Part shown: positions 8,991-18,897 of the stretch, one piece after another
Layout: the number at the start of each line of letters is the position of its first letter
Position numbering within the stretch: the first letter of the stretch is position 1
NCBI GenBank assembly: GCA_011763485.2
Contig: JAANSK020207757.1
Location: 1-24,384 of the forward strand
Source: Isoetes engelmannii
Taxonomy: Eukaryota; Streptophyta; Lycopodiopsida; Isoetales; Isoetaceae
Direction of reading: 5' to 3'
DNA length: 24,384 nt
The notes under the pieces: generated by a model
Seen by the model: only the letters and a program-made list of their open reading frames with translations
Database searches by the model: none
Told to the model about the DNA's origin: nothing
Program-made: the position numbers and the translations under genes

Positions 8991-10829
8991 ACCGCAACGA
9001 CTGCTATCCCTAGGCATGATAGGATTCCCTTGTTCCATATGGTTAAGGGGAAAGGGGAGGGGGGGGGGTACCCTTCAACCATAATTTGCTCATTGTGAAT
9101 CTTAATATTACTGTAATTCTGCAGGCAGTCACCGGTAGGTTACGCTTGCGGGGTACGCTGGAGCTTTTAATGGCAGCTTCTTGTTCTGTTGTGTTATGTT
9201 TATGTGTGTTGTAATTCTGAAAATGGCTTCGGCCGAGTACTATGATCAGCTGTGATCTTTTGAATTTTCATGTGTTATCTTAAGTAAAAATTCTAATGGC
9301 GTTTATGTTCACCTTCTAATGCTGAGGACAACATTATTTTTAAGGGGGGGAGAATGTGACGTTCCAGGTATTTATATGGGTATAAATACGTGCCATGTCA
9401 CCATGAATAATTAAGAATACATGGGTACTATTAATTATCCATTAGGGACAATGAGATATGCTAATTTGCCCCTTAAAAATACTAAATGCTAAACTAATAA
9501 ATTACTAACAAATTAGTTAATTAATTAGATAATTAGAATTAGCAATTCCACCTGGCCAAATTCAATTGGCCAGGCTAAACCTGCTAATTTTGGTCCTAAT
9601 CAAATTGGGGCTCTTGCTCCAATTTGCCCCAATCGATTTGGGGGAGGAGGAGCTTAACTTGGAGAAGGATTGGCCAGTTGAGCAAGGATGAGTCGAGCTA
9701 ATGGATCGAGTGACGATACCGGTTAGTAGATAGTTGATCTAGTTGTCTTTGCTTAATTGACCCTTGTTTGGATAGATGTATGGTTAAATCTCTTGTTATT
9801 AAGGTTATGGATGGATTGATTAAGGTAGTTCTATGATGCACCTCTTGTGCTTAGGGAATTAAAGGGGGTAGAGACCTGAAAGAGCCTCTTGATTGTTAGT
9901 AGTATGCTCCTAGATAGAACCCCCTAAATCCTAATAATTGTGACATGTGCATAGAGCCCACTGGGTTGTAGGTGCTATAGGGTGATTGAGCACCATATAA
10001 GGGGCCAATGGTGAAGTGGTTCAGGATTCAGCTGAGGTTGGCTACCGTTTTAGTGTGCTAAGCTTATAGTCGGTCACTGAGTGTGGGCCGGGTATGGGTC
10101 TGACACCTCCTGGGTTCTGATGAGCTCAATAGGTGCGGGTGATCTCGATCTATGGATTTTGGGGGGTTCAGTCATGTATGGGTGTGGGTCGCCTGATCGA
10201 GACCCCGCTCTCTAGCCACACATGGAACCATTGTGATCCTAGAGGGGACTCGTCTCCTTCCTGCCGCATCGGACCATGGAGATGCAACCTGGAGTAGGTC
10301 CACAGGTGACTCCATGGAAGCTATGTCTCCGGAAGGCTATAATCACATTATAGCATGACTCAGCCTATCTGCAAAGTATGCATAGGAGGGGCGGATGGAG
10401 TGGACTCCTCTAACCAATGTTCCTATGCCAGCCAACGCCATTGTCATGACTCTGTCTGTTCTAATCTGAGACACCAGCCGTCAGTCGACCCCATTGTGTC
10501 AGAACCCAGGGTAGAGCCTTATTTTATGTATATTTTAATGTATTATCATGTATGATGATTAGTGGGATGATGGAGGGGCCACCCCTTGAGGTGGCATATT
10601 ATTGTATATTGTGTTTGTGCCAACATGTATGTACGCTTCCGCCACATAGGATGTCCCAGTGAAGGAATGGGAGGCCAATGACACTTCTGTGTCCTTCCTT
10701 CGAGTACCTGCTCATCCCGAGTAGCACGGGGTAGACGGAGGGCCCGACTCAGTAGGGAGCTATTGAAAAGGGATATTTCTCGTACCTATACTACGATGGG
10801 AGCATCATATAGATTCGTGGAGCGTCACA
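8991..10829 (+). mobile_element. 3' end of a fossil LTR retrotransposon (internal tail plus LTR)
   Basis: The 3' LTR spans 9355-10829 (1475 bp). It begins TGTGACGTTCC and ends GGAGCGTCACA, so its ends are inverted repeats of 11 bp with one mismatch. A polypurine tract (AAGGGGGGGAGAA, 9342-9354) abuts its left edge, preceded by GCTGAGGACAACATT, an arrangement typical of plant Ty3/gypsy elements. No matching 5' LTR, gag or pol is present in the window, so this is a truncated fossil; its left limit is uncertain. With only one LTR its age cannot be estimated from LTR divergence. Confidence 0.8.
9342..9354 (+). other. Polypurine tract of the LTR element
   Basis: A run of purines with seven consecutive G lies directly before the TG of the LTR. 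In LTR retrotransposons this primes plus-strand DNA synthesis. Its position sets the strand (+) and marks the LTR as the 3' one. Confidence 0.75.
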
Positions 10830-11204
10830 GCTGGCAAAGCAGATCTAGTTGCGTTCGACATTCGATCTTAATAAATTTAGTTGTAGCAAACAAGAAATAC
10901 TTTCTATTGCAATGAAACTTGATTTCAGAAAAACGGCAGATTGATTCGAATTGAGTGGAAAATGATTTGGATAGCCAAGGCTTACCTCTAAACTGCAAAT
11001 CAGCAATGCGAATCCAAGAATTTGTGGGAATTCTATGATTTGCACGGCCTTGAAGACCAAGAAACAGGGAAAATGGCACCCCAAAATTACGGTAAGTGAA
11101 AGTTTTCGGGGAGGTTTTTCAGGCGACATAATTTTAGGGGGTTGGTTAAGTTAGTGGGTGATGAAGACGCCCCTAACGGCTGTTAGGGGCAAATCATCTC
11201 TCAA
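10830..11204. other. Intergenic DNA, no gene recognised
   Basis: Open frames on the minus strand have no recognisable domain. A perfect hairpin, GCCCCTAAC-GGCT-GTTAGGGGC, lies at 11169-11190 (9-bp stem, 4-nt loop); its role is unknown. Confidence 0.4.
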
Positions 11205-11735
11205 GGTGAGAGTTAACTTTTCTTACTCTCACCCATCTCTCCCCTTCTCTCACCTCTCGTATTCTCTCTCGTCATCACTAAGTCCCCATGTGGCCAAGGC
11301 ATCCCTCTCTGTTCTCTCTCTAGTTTCTCTAGCTAGCTAACTTTTCTCTCTAGTTTCTCTCTCTAGTTTCTCACTTTTTCTCTCTCTATTCTCTCTCACT
11401 ATTCCCTCTCTAGTTTCTCTCTCAGTCTCTCTCTATGTATTCTCTCTCTAGTTTCTCTCTTGTCTCTCCCTCTCTATGTATTCTCTCTCTCTAATTTCTC
11501 TCTTTTTATTCTCTCTCTAGTTTCTCTTTCTCTATTCTCTCTCTAGTTTCTCTATCTTACTGCTTTTTCTCTCTAGTTTATCTCTCTATTCTCTCTCTAG
11601 TTTCTCTTTTTAGTTTCTCTCTCTGTTGTTATTCACTCTCTACTCTCTGTCTTTCTCTATGTGTTCTCTCTCAAGTTTATCTTTCTATTCTCTCTCTAGT
11701 TTCTCTCTCTTTCTAGTATTCTATCTAGGAGGATA
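11205..11735. repeat. Pyrimidine-rich low-complexity tract (TCTC / CTAGTTTCTC)
   Basis: About 500 bases consist almost only of CT dinucleotide runs punctuated by CTAGTTT and CTATTCT, giving an irregular minisatellite of 12-24 bp units on the plus strand. Open frames here are artefacts of composition. Confidence 0.9.
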
Positions 11736-12310
11736 TTATTATCATATATCCACCATTGCGACTTTGCATTCTAAAAGAATTAGGACAAAATGAGTATCAA
11801 GTGACAATCTGACAAGTCTAAAAATTTCCCGGCGTCGAAAAGACAAAAAACCTTTGGCTATATCATATTAGAAAATTTCCAAAAACTTTCTCACCGCCGG
11901 CAAAACTAGTAGTAATTCTAGCCGTTAAACCATTAGATGTGCTAGAATATACCTCAAGATGCTCACAACCCACCCTCCCCCAGGGGCAATCCAAAAAAAA
12001 AAAAAAAAAAAAAAAAGGGGAACCACCACTTATGGTTCCAAGTATACATTAAATCAATTTTCTCCTAGGATCCTTAAGTTATTGTGCTACATTTTCTTAA
12101 CGCTTGATATTTCAAGGGCATACCATTCTACATAGGCATATGCACTTGTGCATTGCATCAATTCAATAGGAATATATGCAACGTCAAGTAATCGTTGTTG
12201 TGTGTTGTCGCAATCCAGCTTCTTCATGCAAATAAACATTACACACAAATTTCAACAATTCTCGGCCAATCTATTTTGCACACCTTGTGTAGTCCCTTGG
12301 CCCTCCATAT
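11736..12310. other. Intergenic DNA 3' of the beta-glucosidase
   Basis: No coding sequence is recognised. It includes a 24-base A homopolymer at 11993-12016 (plus strand), which could be a retroposon tail or simple slippage. The 3' untranslated region of the minus-strand glucosidase should extend into the right part. Confidence 0.5.
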
Positions 12311-14140
12311 TTATTGCCATTTATGTGATTCTCTTTCTAGAAAGGTTTTGAACCAATAAGCAGATTGCTTGGGATATCTTTGTAGATTGTTTCGATTAAT
12401 ATGATAAAGACCATATTTGATTGAAAACCCTTTTATCCATTCCCAATTATCAAGAAGAGACCAAGTAAAATAGCCAGCTACATTCGATCCATTCCTAAAG
12501 AATATGGAAAGTAAGATTAGCATGTTTTGCTTGTAATATGTATTAAATATGACATCTAGATTACTAATTAGATCTATGTTAAACTAACCTTATCGCAACA
12601 AGCAAACAAGAAAGATGTCCATTAAGGTAATCTATTCTCTTCTGATCATACATTATCTCTTGTGAAAATTGCATATCTCCATCGCCAACTCCTGCAGCAA
12701 GCAAGATATTGTTATGCAATGCATTAAATAAATGTAAAGATATGGAATGCACTCAATTCATCAAGGTGACCACCATTTTCCGTTATTATAACAATTGGAT
12801 TGTTATATCTCAACTTGATATGTCCGAGAAGCTTCTTTATTCCCCATGGGACTACATACACCTCATCTACCTGCAAAAGACACATAATTATTCCATCATG
12901 TCTGGTAAAGAAAAGTTAGAAATTGTTTAAGTAATATATCTAACCTCTGGCCCTATTTCTTCTCCATTCCTTTCACCTACACATGTTATCATTATGTAAA
13001 AGCATAACATTTCTAGATCAAGTATGAAAGAAGATTTATAGATAATAGATGAGAAGATAATACCTGTTACTTGAAATTTTGTATCCTTATAATAAGCAAT
13101 GGGTCTTATACCCTTAGTCAGAACGACGTTCTTATTATTCATGTCTGTGGCATATACTGCACTATAATAATTGATACCAAGAAAATCTATTGACCCTTTT
13201 ATCGCAAGTGACTCTTCCTTGGTAAATTCTGGTAAACGATCGCCAACTTCACAACGCATTACATGGGGGTAATGCCCATAATAAAGTGGATCTAGAAACC
13301 TATCAAACAAGAATATGATGCTAACCTTGTTTTGCAAATCATATACCATGTCATTAAGAAGAAAATTTACCACCCAAGTTCAAACTCAAGGGCCCTTTGA
13401 GCCGCAACTTCATCTTGAATTTTGGGTGTGAGTGGTTCAAACCATCTAGAATCCAAACTGATACCTACACGGCCACGTTGTTTAAGCTGTAAAAAATATA
13501 TCGTTAATAAAGTATTGTTTATGTTATAATTGATAAGACATAACATCTTACAATGCTTTTTATAAAGGAGTATAAGTTAAATGATAACTGACAAAATACC
13601 TTATAATGCTTTCTGTAAAGGTTGGCAGCTGCAGCATGGGCTAGCAAATAATGATGACCAACTGTATATGGTTCGGTGCTAGAGTCCCCCAAAATACAAT
13701 TTCCGACATCCTTAGAGCATCTTTGAGGTGGTAAAAGTCCAACATTATATGCACCATTCACACATTCATGTGGTTCATTTATAGTTACCCACATTTTCAC
13801 TCGATCTCCAAATGCCTCAAAGCATGTGTTTGCATAGATAGCAAAATCCTCACTACACAAGACCATCTCATTTGGTAATCCAGTCCAACTAATTTAGTGA
13901 AGCAATTAAACTTACATAATTTGAGTGTTCAACCACCCTCCGTAAGCTTCCTGAAGGGCTTGCGGAATATCAATATGGTTCAACGTCACCACAGGTTCAA
14001 TGCCTAGTAGGACAAGATGTGGTATTATGTACAACACCATAAGATTGATAGGAAAAAGTTAGCATTACCATTTTCTAACAAGTTATCAATCACCGCATTG
14101 TAATGAGCTATACCCTCTTCGTTTATAACATGTTTAATCC
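12311..14140 (-). CDS. Glycoside hydrolase family 1 beta-glucosidase, 5' part missing
   Basis: Nine exons (minus) join in phase with GT-AG introns: 14140-14069, 14003-13916, 13852-13600, 13486-13371, 13299-13064, 12976-12945, 12870-12774, 12691-12589 and 12494-12311, ending in TAA. About 392 residues are encoded, versus roughly 500 for the family. Seen in order: [49 protein letters not shown] (acid/base Glu), [49 protein letters not shown] (nucleophile Glu), [13 protein letters not shown] and [10 protein letters not shown]. The common HWD tripeptide reads HID. GH1 enzymes release glucose or related sugars from beta-glucosides in defence, lignin or hormone chemistry. The substrate cannot be read from sequence. 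The family's first ~100 residues (signal peptide, YQxEG, FSISWSR) are not found upstream of 14140, where symplekin exons lie on the other strand. It is therefore truncated, or has distant first exons. The surviving exons show no disabling change. Confidence 0.9.
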
Positions 14141-14316
14141 CTGCCAAAAAATGAAGAGAAGATAACTCATAAGTAGAAAATGAAGATACGCTATCTGATT
14201 GCTCGAGGGATTCATGGGGTTATATATAACTTCAACTGACTAGCCAAAGGAAAATATCAGCAAGTCTTGTGTAAAACGCACTAGCCATAATAAGAATAGA
14301 CAATCACAATCTCAAG

Positions 14317-14712
14317 ATTAAGACTAATTAGCACTGTGAAGGAATTGTACGAAACTAAGCTTAAGGTATTACTTGGATCCGTGGAGATATTGTTTATGGT
14401 TGTTCTAATAACGCTGGTTGTTTGTTGCCAGGATGCTATGTTCCTTACTCCTATATTATCATCGGTATCAAAAGATGAGGTTAGTCTCTAGCCTTAGATT
14501 AAAACCACAACTATGTATCTGATATCTGTTCATATGCAATATTTCACCAATAAAAATGTTAAAAAGATATATTTTTTGCTGATTAGTTGCAGTGGCTTCT
14601 TTTGGGTTTGAAATGTATGGCTGGCATTCCTTAGCAGGTTTTACCAATATTTCCTCGTTTGGTTGACTTGCCACCTGAGACGTTCCAGGTTGCGCTGGCC
14701 CGCATTTTACAG
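14317..14712 (+). pseudogene. Symplekin (Pta1/ESP4) fragment, three exons
   Basis: Three short exons, 14317-14365, 14432-14479 and 14638-14712, join in phase with GT-AG borders. They read LISTVKELYETKLK, then DAMFLTPILSSVSKDE, then VLPIFPRLVDLPPETFQVAL followed by ARILQ. This matches part of the C-terminal region of plant symplekin, a scaffold of the mRNA 3'-end processing (CPSF) complex. The family is over 1,000 residues long; only about 57 are present, with nothing recognisable before or after. There is no internal stop or frame break in the piece. It is therefore a gene fragment, probably moved as genomic DNA because its introns (66 and 158 bp) remain. It lies head-to-head with the truncated glucosidase. 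An unseen longer gene is unlikely, because kinase sequence begins only 230 bp downstream. Confidence 0.8.
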
Positions 14713-14943
14713 GTACACATATATGCCATCCTATTTTCTGCATCATGCTCTCCTTCGTTGTCTGTAATGTGGCTCTTTTCAGATATGGAAAGTTTTCTTA
14801 GTTGTGGGTTGGGATTTTAAAATGCAGGCATCAACTGTACCCCAATCATTCCATGTGCTGTTGCTGAATAGGTTCCATGTCTTCCATGTCCATGTGCATG
14901 ACTGCGGTGTTAGGCCTCATGCTGAACATCATCTATTTTGCAG

Positions 14944-15240
14944 CCTGAATGGATGGCTCCTGAGGTGTTGCATGATAAACCTTCAAATGAGAAGGGTTTG
15001 GCTCCCTCTTGTTTCACAATTGTTCCAGTCTTCGTTCATATATTATTATCATGGATCATACGTCATCTTTTATAGGTTTGGTGCAATATTATGGGAACTG
15101 GCTACCCTGCAACAACCCCAGCCTTAGAGCGGCATGAATCTGATGCAGGTAGTTCGGGCCATTGGGTTTCAGCACAAACGTCTACAAATTCCAAAGGATA
15201 TGGATCCAAGCATAGCTAGTATTATCATGACTGCTGGCTC
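14944..15240 (+). pseudogene. Raf-like MAPKKK (CTR1/EDR1 type) kinase fragment
   Basis: After a TTTTGCAG acceptor, 14944-14995 reads PEWMAPEVLHDKPSNEK, the kinase subdomain VIII of CTR1/EDR1-type kinases, ending at a GT donor. Further on, YRFGAILWELATLQQP (ending about 15118; subdomain IX, normally DVYSFG) is followed by [20 protein letters not shown] and [11 protein letters not shown], up to about 15225. The family phosphorylates downstream MAP2Ks or ethylene/defence targets. Here a TAG stop at 15125-15127 breaks the frame close to the family's conserved QQPW, and about one base is missing near 15227, just before the expected CW pair. Everything N-terminal to the activation segment is absent, including the ATP-binding lobe and the HRD and DFG motifs. 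It is a dead fragment on the same strand as the symplekin exons. Confidence 0.82.
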
Positions 15241-15328
15241 AAGTCTGTTTCCTTTTATCTTCAAGTGTGCTTTTCTTTTTTACGACTTTGTGTTACTAAT
15301 TTTATTTGGTTATGTGACGGTGGTGATG

Positions 15329-15422
15329 AAGGGGATAAACACCCCTGCGAGCCTATTACCTCAGATAAACGGGTGAGCCCGTTTATATGAGGTAATAGGT
15401 GAGCAGGGGTGTTTATCTCCTT
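15329..15422. repeat. Near-perfect 94-bp inverted repeat (hairpin)
   Basis: The left arm at 15329-15373 (AAGGGGATAAACACCCCTGC ... AGATAAACGGG) pairs with the right arm at 15378-15422 around a TGAG loop. About 40 of 45 positions match. The arms resemble two terminal inverted repeats lying back to back, a minimal foldback MITE, or a small-RNA precursor. Target-site duplications are not obvious. Confidence 0.85.
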
Positions 15423-15557
15423 TAATCGGGCATGCAAGCATCCTCACCCACCTCTGCACCCACAGCTACACCCACAGTTACGATTATCATCCCAAACCTC
15501 GGTTTATCATCCCAGAGCTCAGGTTATCAGAGGTTCGGCACTCCAGAGCACATAAAT

Positions 15558-15640
15558 TCAGCCTATTCATCACAGGTTTGGCATCCGAAGCTGAATTCAG
15601 CCTGTTTATCACAGGTTCGGGTGACTCTGGAGCACACAAA
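15558..15640. repeat. Direct duplication, about 40 bp
   Basis: AATTCAGCCTATTCATCACAGGTTTGG at about 15558 recurs at about 15597 as AATTCAGCCTGTTTATCACAGGTTCGG. ACTCCAGAGCAC before the pair and ACTCTGGAGCAC after it are also related. Several AGGTTT or AGGTTC motifs make the block internally repetitive. Confidence 0.7.
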
Positions 15641-15805
15641 GATGATTTTGGATGATTTCTACTGCTGTTAACTGCTTGTTATGCCCTATGACGGGGCAGC
15701 AATCGACGGTGGGCATCGGTTGGATCCGAAAGCCTGCCGGTTAAAGAAAGATACTTCTATTCATTATGAACAAATGAGTACAACTTAACTCTACAAGAAA
15801 TTTAT

Positions 15806-15828
15806 CGCGGCGGCCGAAGGCCGCCGCG
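15806..15828. repeat. Perfect GC-rich hairpin
   Basis: CGCGGCGGCC-GAA-GGCCGCCGCG is a perfect 10-bp stem with a 3-nt loop, extended by one T-A pair (15805/15829). It sits in AT-rich surroundings. No Helitron CTRR end lies about ten bases away on either side, so I do not assign it to an element. Confidence 0.85.
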
Positions 15829-16300
15829 AACATTTCTTTTGTCCAACCGGGTGCAAGGGACGTTTTGTGCTAAGCCGAATAAATCTCAGTTCTAAGCATG
15901 CCTAGGATGCGAAATTCTGTAAAGATTCTCTTAGATTTTCAAAGATTATTTCAAGATTCCTCTAGTTTATGAAGTATTTCATGAAGATTTAAATGGATTC
16001 CCCTACATTCTTGAAGATTCTACCAGAAGAGGCATGTATTATGTGTCACACGTTTGTGTTCCTTAAAAAGGGTGGCATGCTTCTTAAGTAATTAATTTTT
16101 AGATCGTTTTACCTTTGAGACGATAATGACTTCGTAGGCAACGTGTGCAAAAAGTGTCACTCTCTCTTTTAGAATTGGAAATTGAAGACCGTTACAGTTG
16201 GACTTACTTAGCAGCTTAGGTTATATATATAAGCCTTTTTAAATAACACATGTTTATGGCAAAAACACAAATGCCTTCCCAGTGTTTGACAATCAGTCTG

Positions 16301-17400
16301 TCTACAATATAATCCCGTGCAATTATTATGAGAGAAGTACATCCAGTTGTTTTCCCTGTGATACTATTAATGACTGCTCCTTGACCTGCAACTGGCATCA
16401 AATTAGTACAAATGACCACAAAAAAGAACAGAAAGAGTTCTCCACACCTCTGCATGGGTGTCATCAACATTAGCCACCGTATCCACAGAATCATTGTCCT
16501 AACTGATCTCCTTAACTGATGGGTTTTACTTATTATTGAATCTGATTCATTTACAGAGTTTACGTTGGGGGGTTGTGGAGGTAACAATGGATCTACTTCA
16601 CAGCTGCTGTTATGGCTAACAGAGAGTTAGCCTAATCCAACATCTTTGGTCTTGTATTAGGCAGTCCACTTTATTAATGATTTGCTTTGTGAGTACGGGG
16701 AATTTCATAGGTCACCAAAGATGGAGTGCATCGTGCAAACTATTTTGGTTTACTTACTCAAGCTTCAACTATTCATATTGGGTCTTATATGTTCCTTTCA
16801 AAGGTCTTCTTCCCATGTTATGCATTCTTCACTGTTTGTGCAGCTTAGATTAAGTGTCTTTTCCTGTCTTTTGGACATAAAATTAAGCACTTAATTTTCT
16901 GTGCACCACACATAAAACAGGCAAAACAGAAAATTATCCTTAAAAATTCTAACCTAGAAGGGCTCATTCCGTAGCCTCTTTGCCTCTATTGACATGTTGC
17001 TTCCACCGATCACAGCTTGTGATCCGGATTTGGTTTCCAAATGGGACTCCAAGTGGTAATCCAATAGATCTTGTCATATACAAATGATAGTCTACATAGC
17101 AATGGAAACATAGGTGTACCAAGATCAGTGGCAAGATGAGAATAGAAAATACTGCTAGCATACTTTCCAGCTCAATATTATAAGTGTACATGCATCAAAC
17201 CATAAATGTAACAGACGGAACTTCTGGATAGGAGTCTGGGTATGGACAAAGATTATATATTGAAATATGTTTCATCAACCCAGTCAGAGATATGACCAGA
17301 AGGAACCAAAATGGAATCAAAATTAATACCTTGTGTTTTTTCTTTCTCAAATGATGTTGTCATGCTCTTGTGGATGGCCACTTGCGTGTTGTTATTTGCG
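16301..17400. other. Unassigned region with exon-like minus-strand scraps
   Basis: On the minus strand, 16498-16448 and 16385-16326 can be joined with correct splice sites to a peptide containing DSVDTVANVDDTHAE and ending at a stop. A further frame near 17070-16970 contains MSIEAKRLRNEPF. I recognise no family, and the apparent upstream exon does not join in phase. These may be the remains of a gene or chance. Confidence 0.25.
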
Positions 17401-17404
17401 CATC

Positions 17405-17533
17405 GAATTCTACTGGATGTACTAAAACCATCTGCAAAAAGTCATCATTGTATACCGAATTCTGCTCCAAACTGCATCCGATCCACAGTTCAGCATTCTG
17501 ATGGTATACTAAAACCATTTCCATAAAAGTCAT
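17405..17533. repeat. Direct duplication, about 42 bp, spacing 87 bp
   Basis: GAATTCTACTGGATGTACTA...ACCATCTGC...AAAAGTCATC at about 17405-17446 recurs at about 17492-17533 as GCATTCTGATGGTATACTA...ACCATTTCC...AAAAGTCATC. Confidence 0.7.
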
Positions 17534-17791
17534 CGGCTGCAAAAAGCACAGCTTATCAATGACACAAAATTGAGAAGGATTATCTGTCCAAAATTAAAAA
17601 ATGAATCCTATAGTATAATGAACTTATACGAAAATTGACAACCCTTATAGATTCAAATCATTGCAAGCCTTACCATAGGCATACACCCAGAATTCTAGAT
17701 GCACCCTAATTCAGACATGTCTCTAGAATTCAAGAAAACAGAAAGCAAGAAAAAGAATGACCTAACACACGCTTGATAACTTACCTGCTTA

Positions 17792-17945
17792 GCAGAACCC
17801 TTTGCTGGAACTGGATCCAACAAGGCCGATTTGGCACAAGCAGAACTTTACAGGGCTTGCCTACTCACCAGAACTTTTTACCGGAACTAGACCCAACAGA
17901 GCCGATTTGGCACAAGAAGAGCTTTACAGGGCCGGAATGCTCCAA
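17792..17945. repeat. Tandem duplication, period 76 bp
   Basis: Unit 1 at 17792 (GCAGAACCCTTTGCTGGAAC) and unit 2 at 17868 (CCAGAACTTTTTACCGGAAC) continue through GCCGATTTGGCACAAG and CTTTACAGGGC in both. On the plus strand each unit can encode a related peptide, ADLAQAELYRA or ADLAQEELYRA. The 76-bp offset puts the units in different frames. On the minus strand a good splice donor (CAG|GTAAGTT) follows unit 1 and CTG|GTGAGT follows unit 2. The function is unknown. Confidence 0.8.
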
Positions 17946-18897
17946 AACGAGGTCACAAGAAAGCGGATAAGAACGATACATTCATTATTGCCGCACCGTT
18001 TACCTGTTTTAAAAACCAGCGGTCGACCATAGCCATTTTTCCAAGCGGTAGAGCAGATCAGATCGCCGGAATGGACCTCTCTCGAGGATAAGGAAAAAAA
18101 ACGGATAAGAACAAAACAGACCTGGCGTCCTGCAAAATCGACATCTCATACCTAATTTTCCACATTTTTTGGTTCACCCCTATTTTTTCCTTCCGGAAAA
18201 TGTCTCGGGTACGTGTCGGGTTTAGAAGGAGGTATCAAGCATGAATATGCCAAAGGCATCTATCGCATAAGAATTATATATGTTAGATATGTGATTTCAG
18301 TCCAAGCGCGTAGCCCAAACATGCCTGCCTTGTATTATTCTATAAACGTGTTGCAAACAGGTGGGCATGGGTTCTCATTAAATGTTGATAATGGTCCCTC
18401 CTTTCTCAAAGGCAGATTGACTTGATCTTGAGTTTTTAGTTTGGGTAATGTCTCTATTGTTGAGTTGGATTCAAAGTCTAATCTGCCATCAAAGCCATGG
18501 TATTCTTGCTGCATAGCTATTTGCTTTTCTAGCTTTCTTCATGCAGGAATCTAACTTAAGGTGGGTGTTCATTATTCAGATTCGCTGCAGATACAGAAAC
18601 TCTGCTCGTCGATAAAGTTTATACAATTCCTTCTACCAAAATGAATGCCGCTATCATATATTTGTGATGGACCACCAAGTAGCGGGTTATCCGACCTCCA
18701 TGGCAGCAGTGATAGAGATCTGTGGAAGGGCGCAAACAATAAGGCTCGATCTCGATGATTTACCTGGGCGGCAGCGGCAGATCAGATTTCCAATTTATCG
18801 CCTATACTGTTATCTTATGGATACCATAAGTACGGAGTTCGACTGAAAGGGCCATTCTGAATATGTTCAAGTTTACAGCCTTTGGCGAATCAAAGAA
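17946..18897. other. Intergenic DNA upstream of the PPR gene
   Basis: No gene is recognised. The promoter and 5' untranslated region of the plus-strand PPR gene should lie in the right part, but no reliable TATA box or start can be fixed. Confidence 0.45.

Larger units (their letters stand above)
15423..16300. other. Intergenic DNA, no gene recognised
   Basis: It contains the short tandem duplication at 15558-15640 and a GC hairpin at 15806-15828. The remainder is AT-rich without recognisable coding. Confidence 0.5.

Noticed and set aside
11169-11190. Helitron 3' end suggested by the GCCCCTAAC hairpin
   Set aside because: On the minus strand a CTAA lies about 14 bases after the hairpin, but the spacing is long and the base after it is not T. 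No 5' TC end or other Helitron feature is seen.
11205-11735. Open frames rich in Ser, Leu and Phe
   Set aside because: They arise from the TC-repeat composition and have no coding features.
11993-12016. Poly-A run as the tail of a retrogene
   Set aside because: No coding or LINE/SINE sequence is recognisable before it, and no target duplication is seen.
12589-12691. Suspected frameshift in the beta-glucosidase eighth exon
   Set aside because: A first reading dropped four bases. Recounting gives 103 nt, which joins both neighbours in phase and reads LSCLLVAIR; there is no break.
14804-15127. Continuous plus-strand frame across the kinase fragment
   Set aside because: Only its last part matches the kinase. 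The rest reads through the intron, and the true subdomain VIII exon lies in another frame.
16326-16620. Minus-strand gene with exons near 16600-16530, 16498-16448 and 16385-16326
   Set aside because: The last two join well, but the upstream piece joins out of phase and gives a stop. No family is recognised, so it is kept only as an unassigned region.
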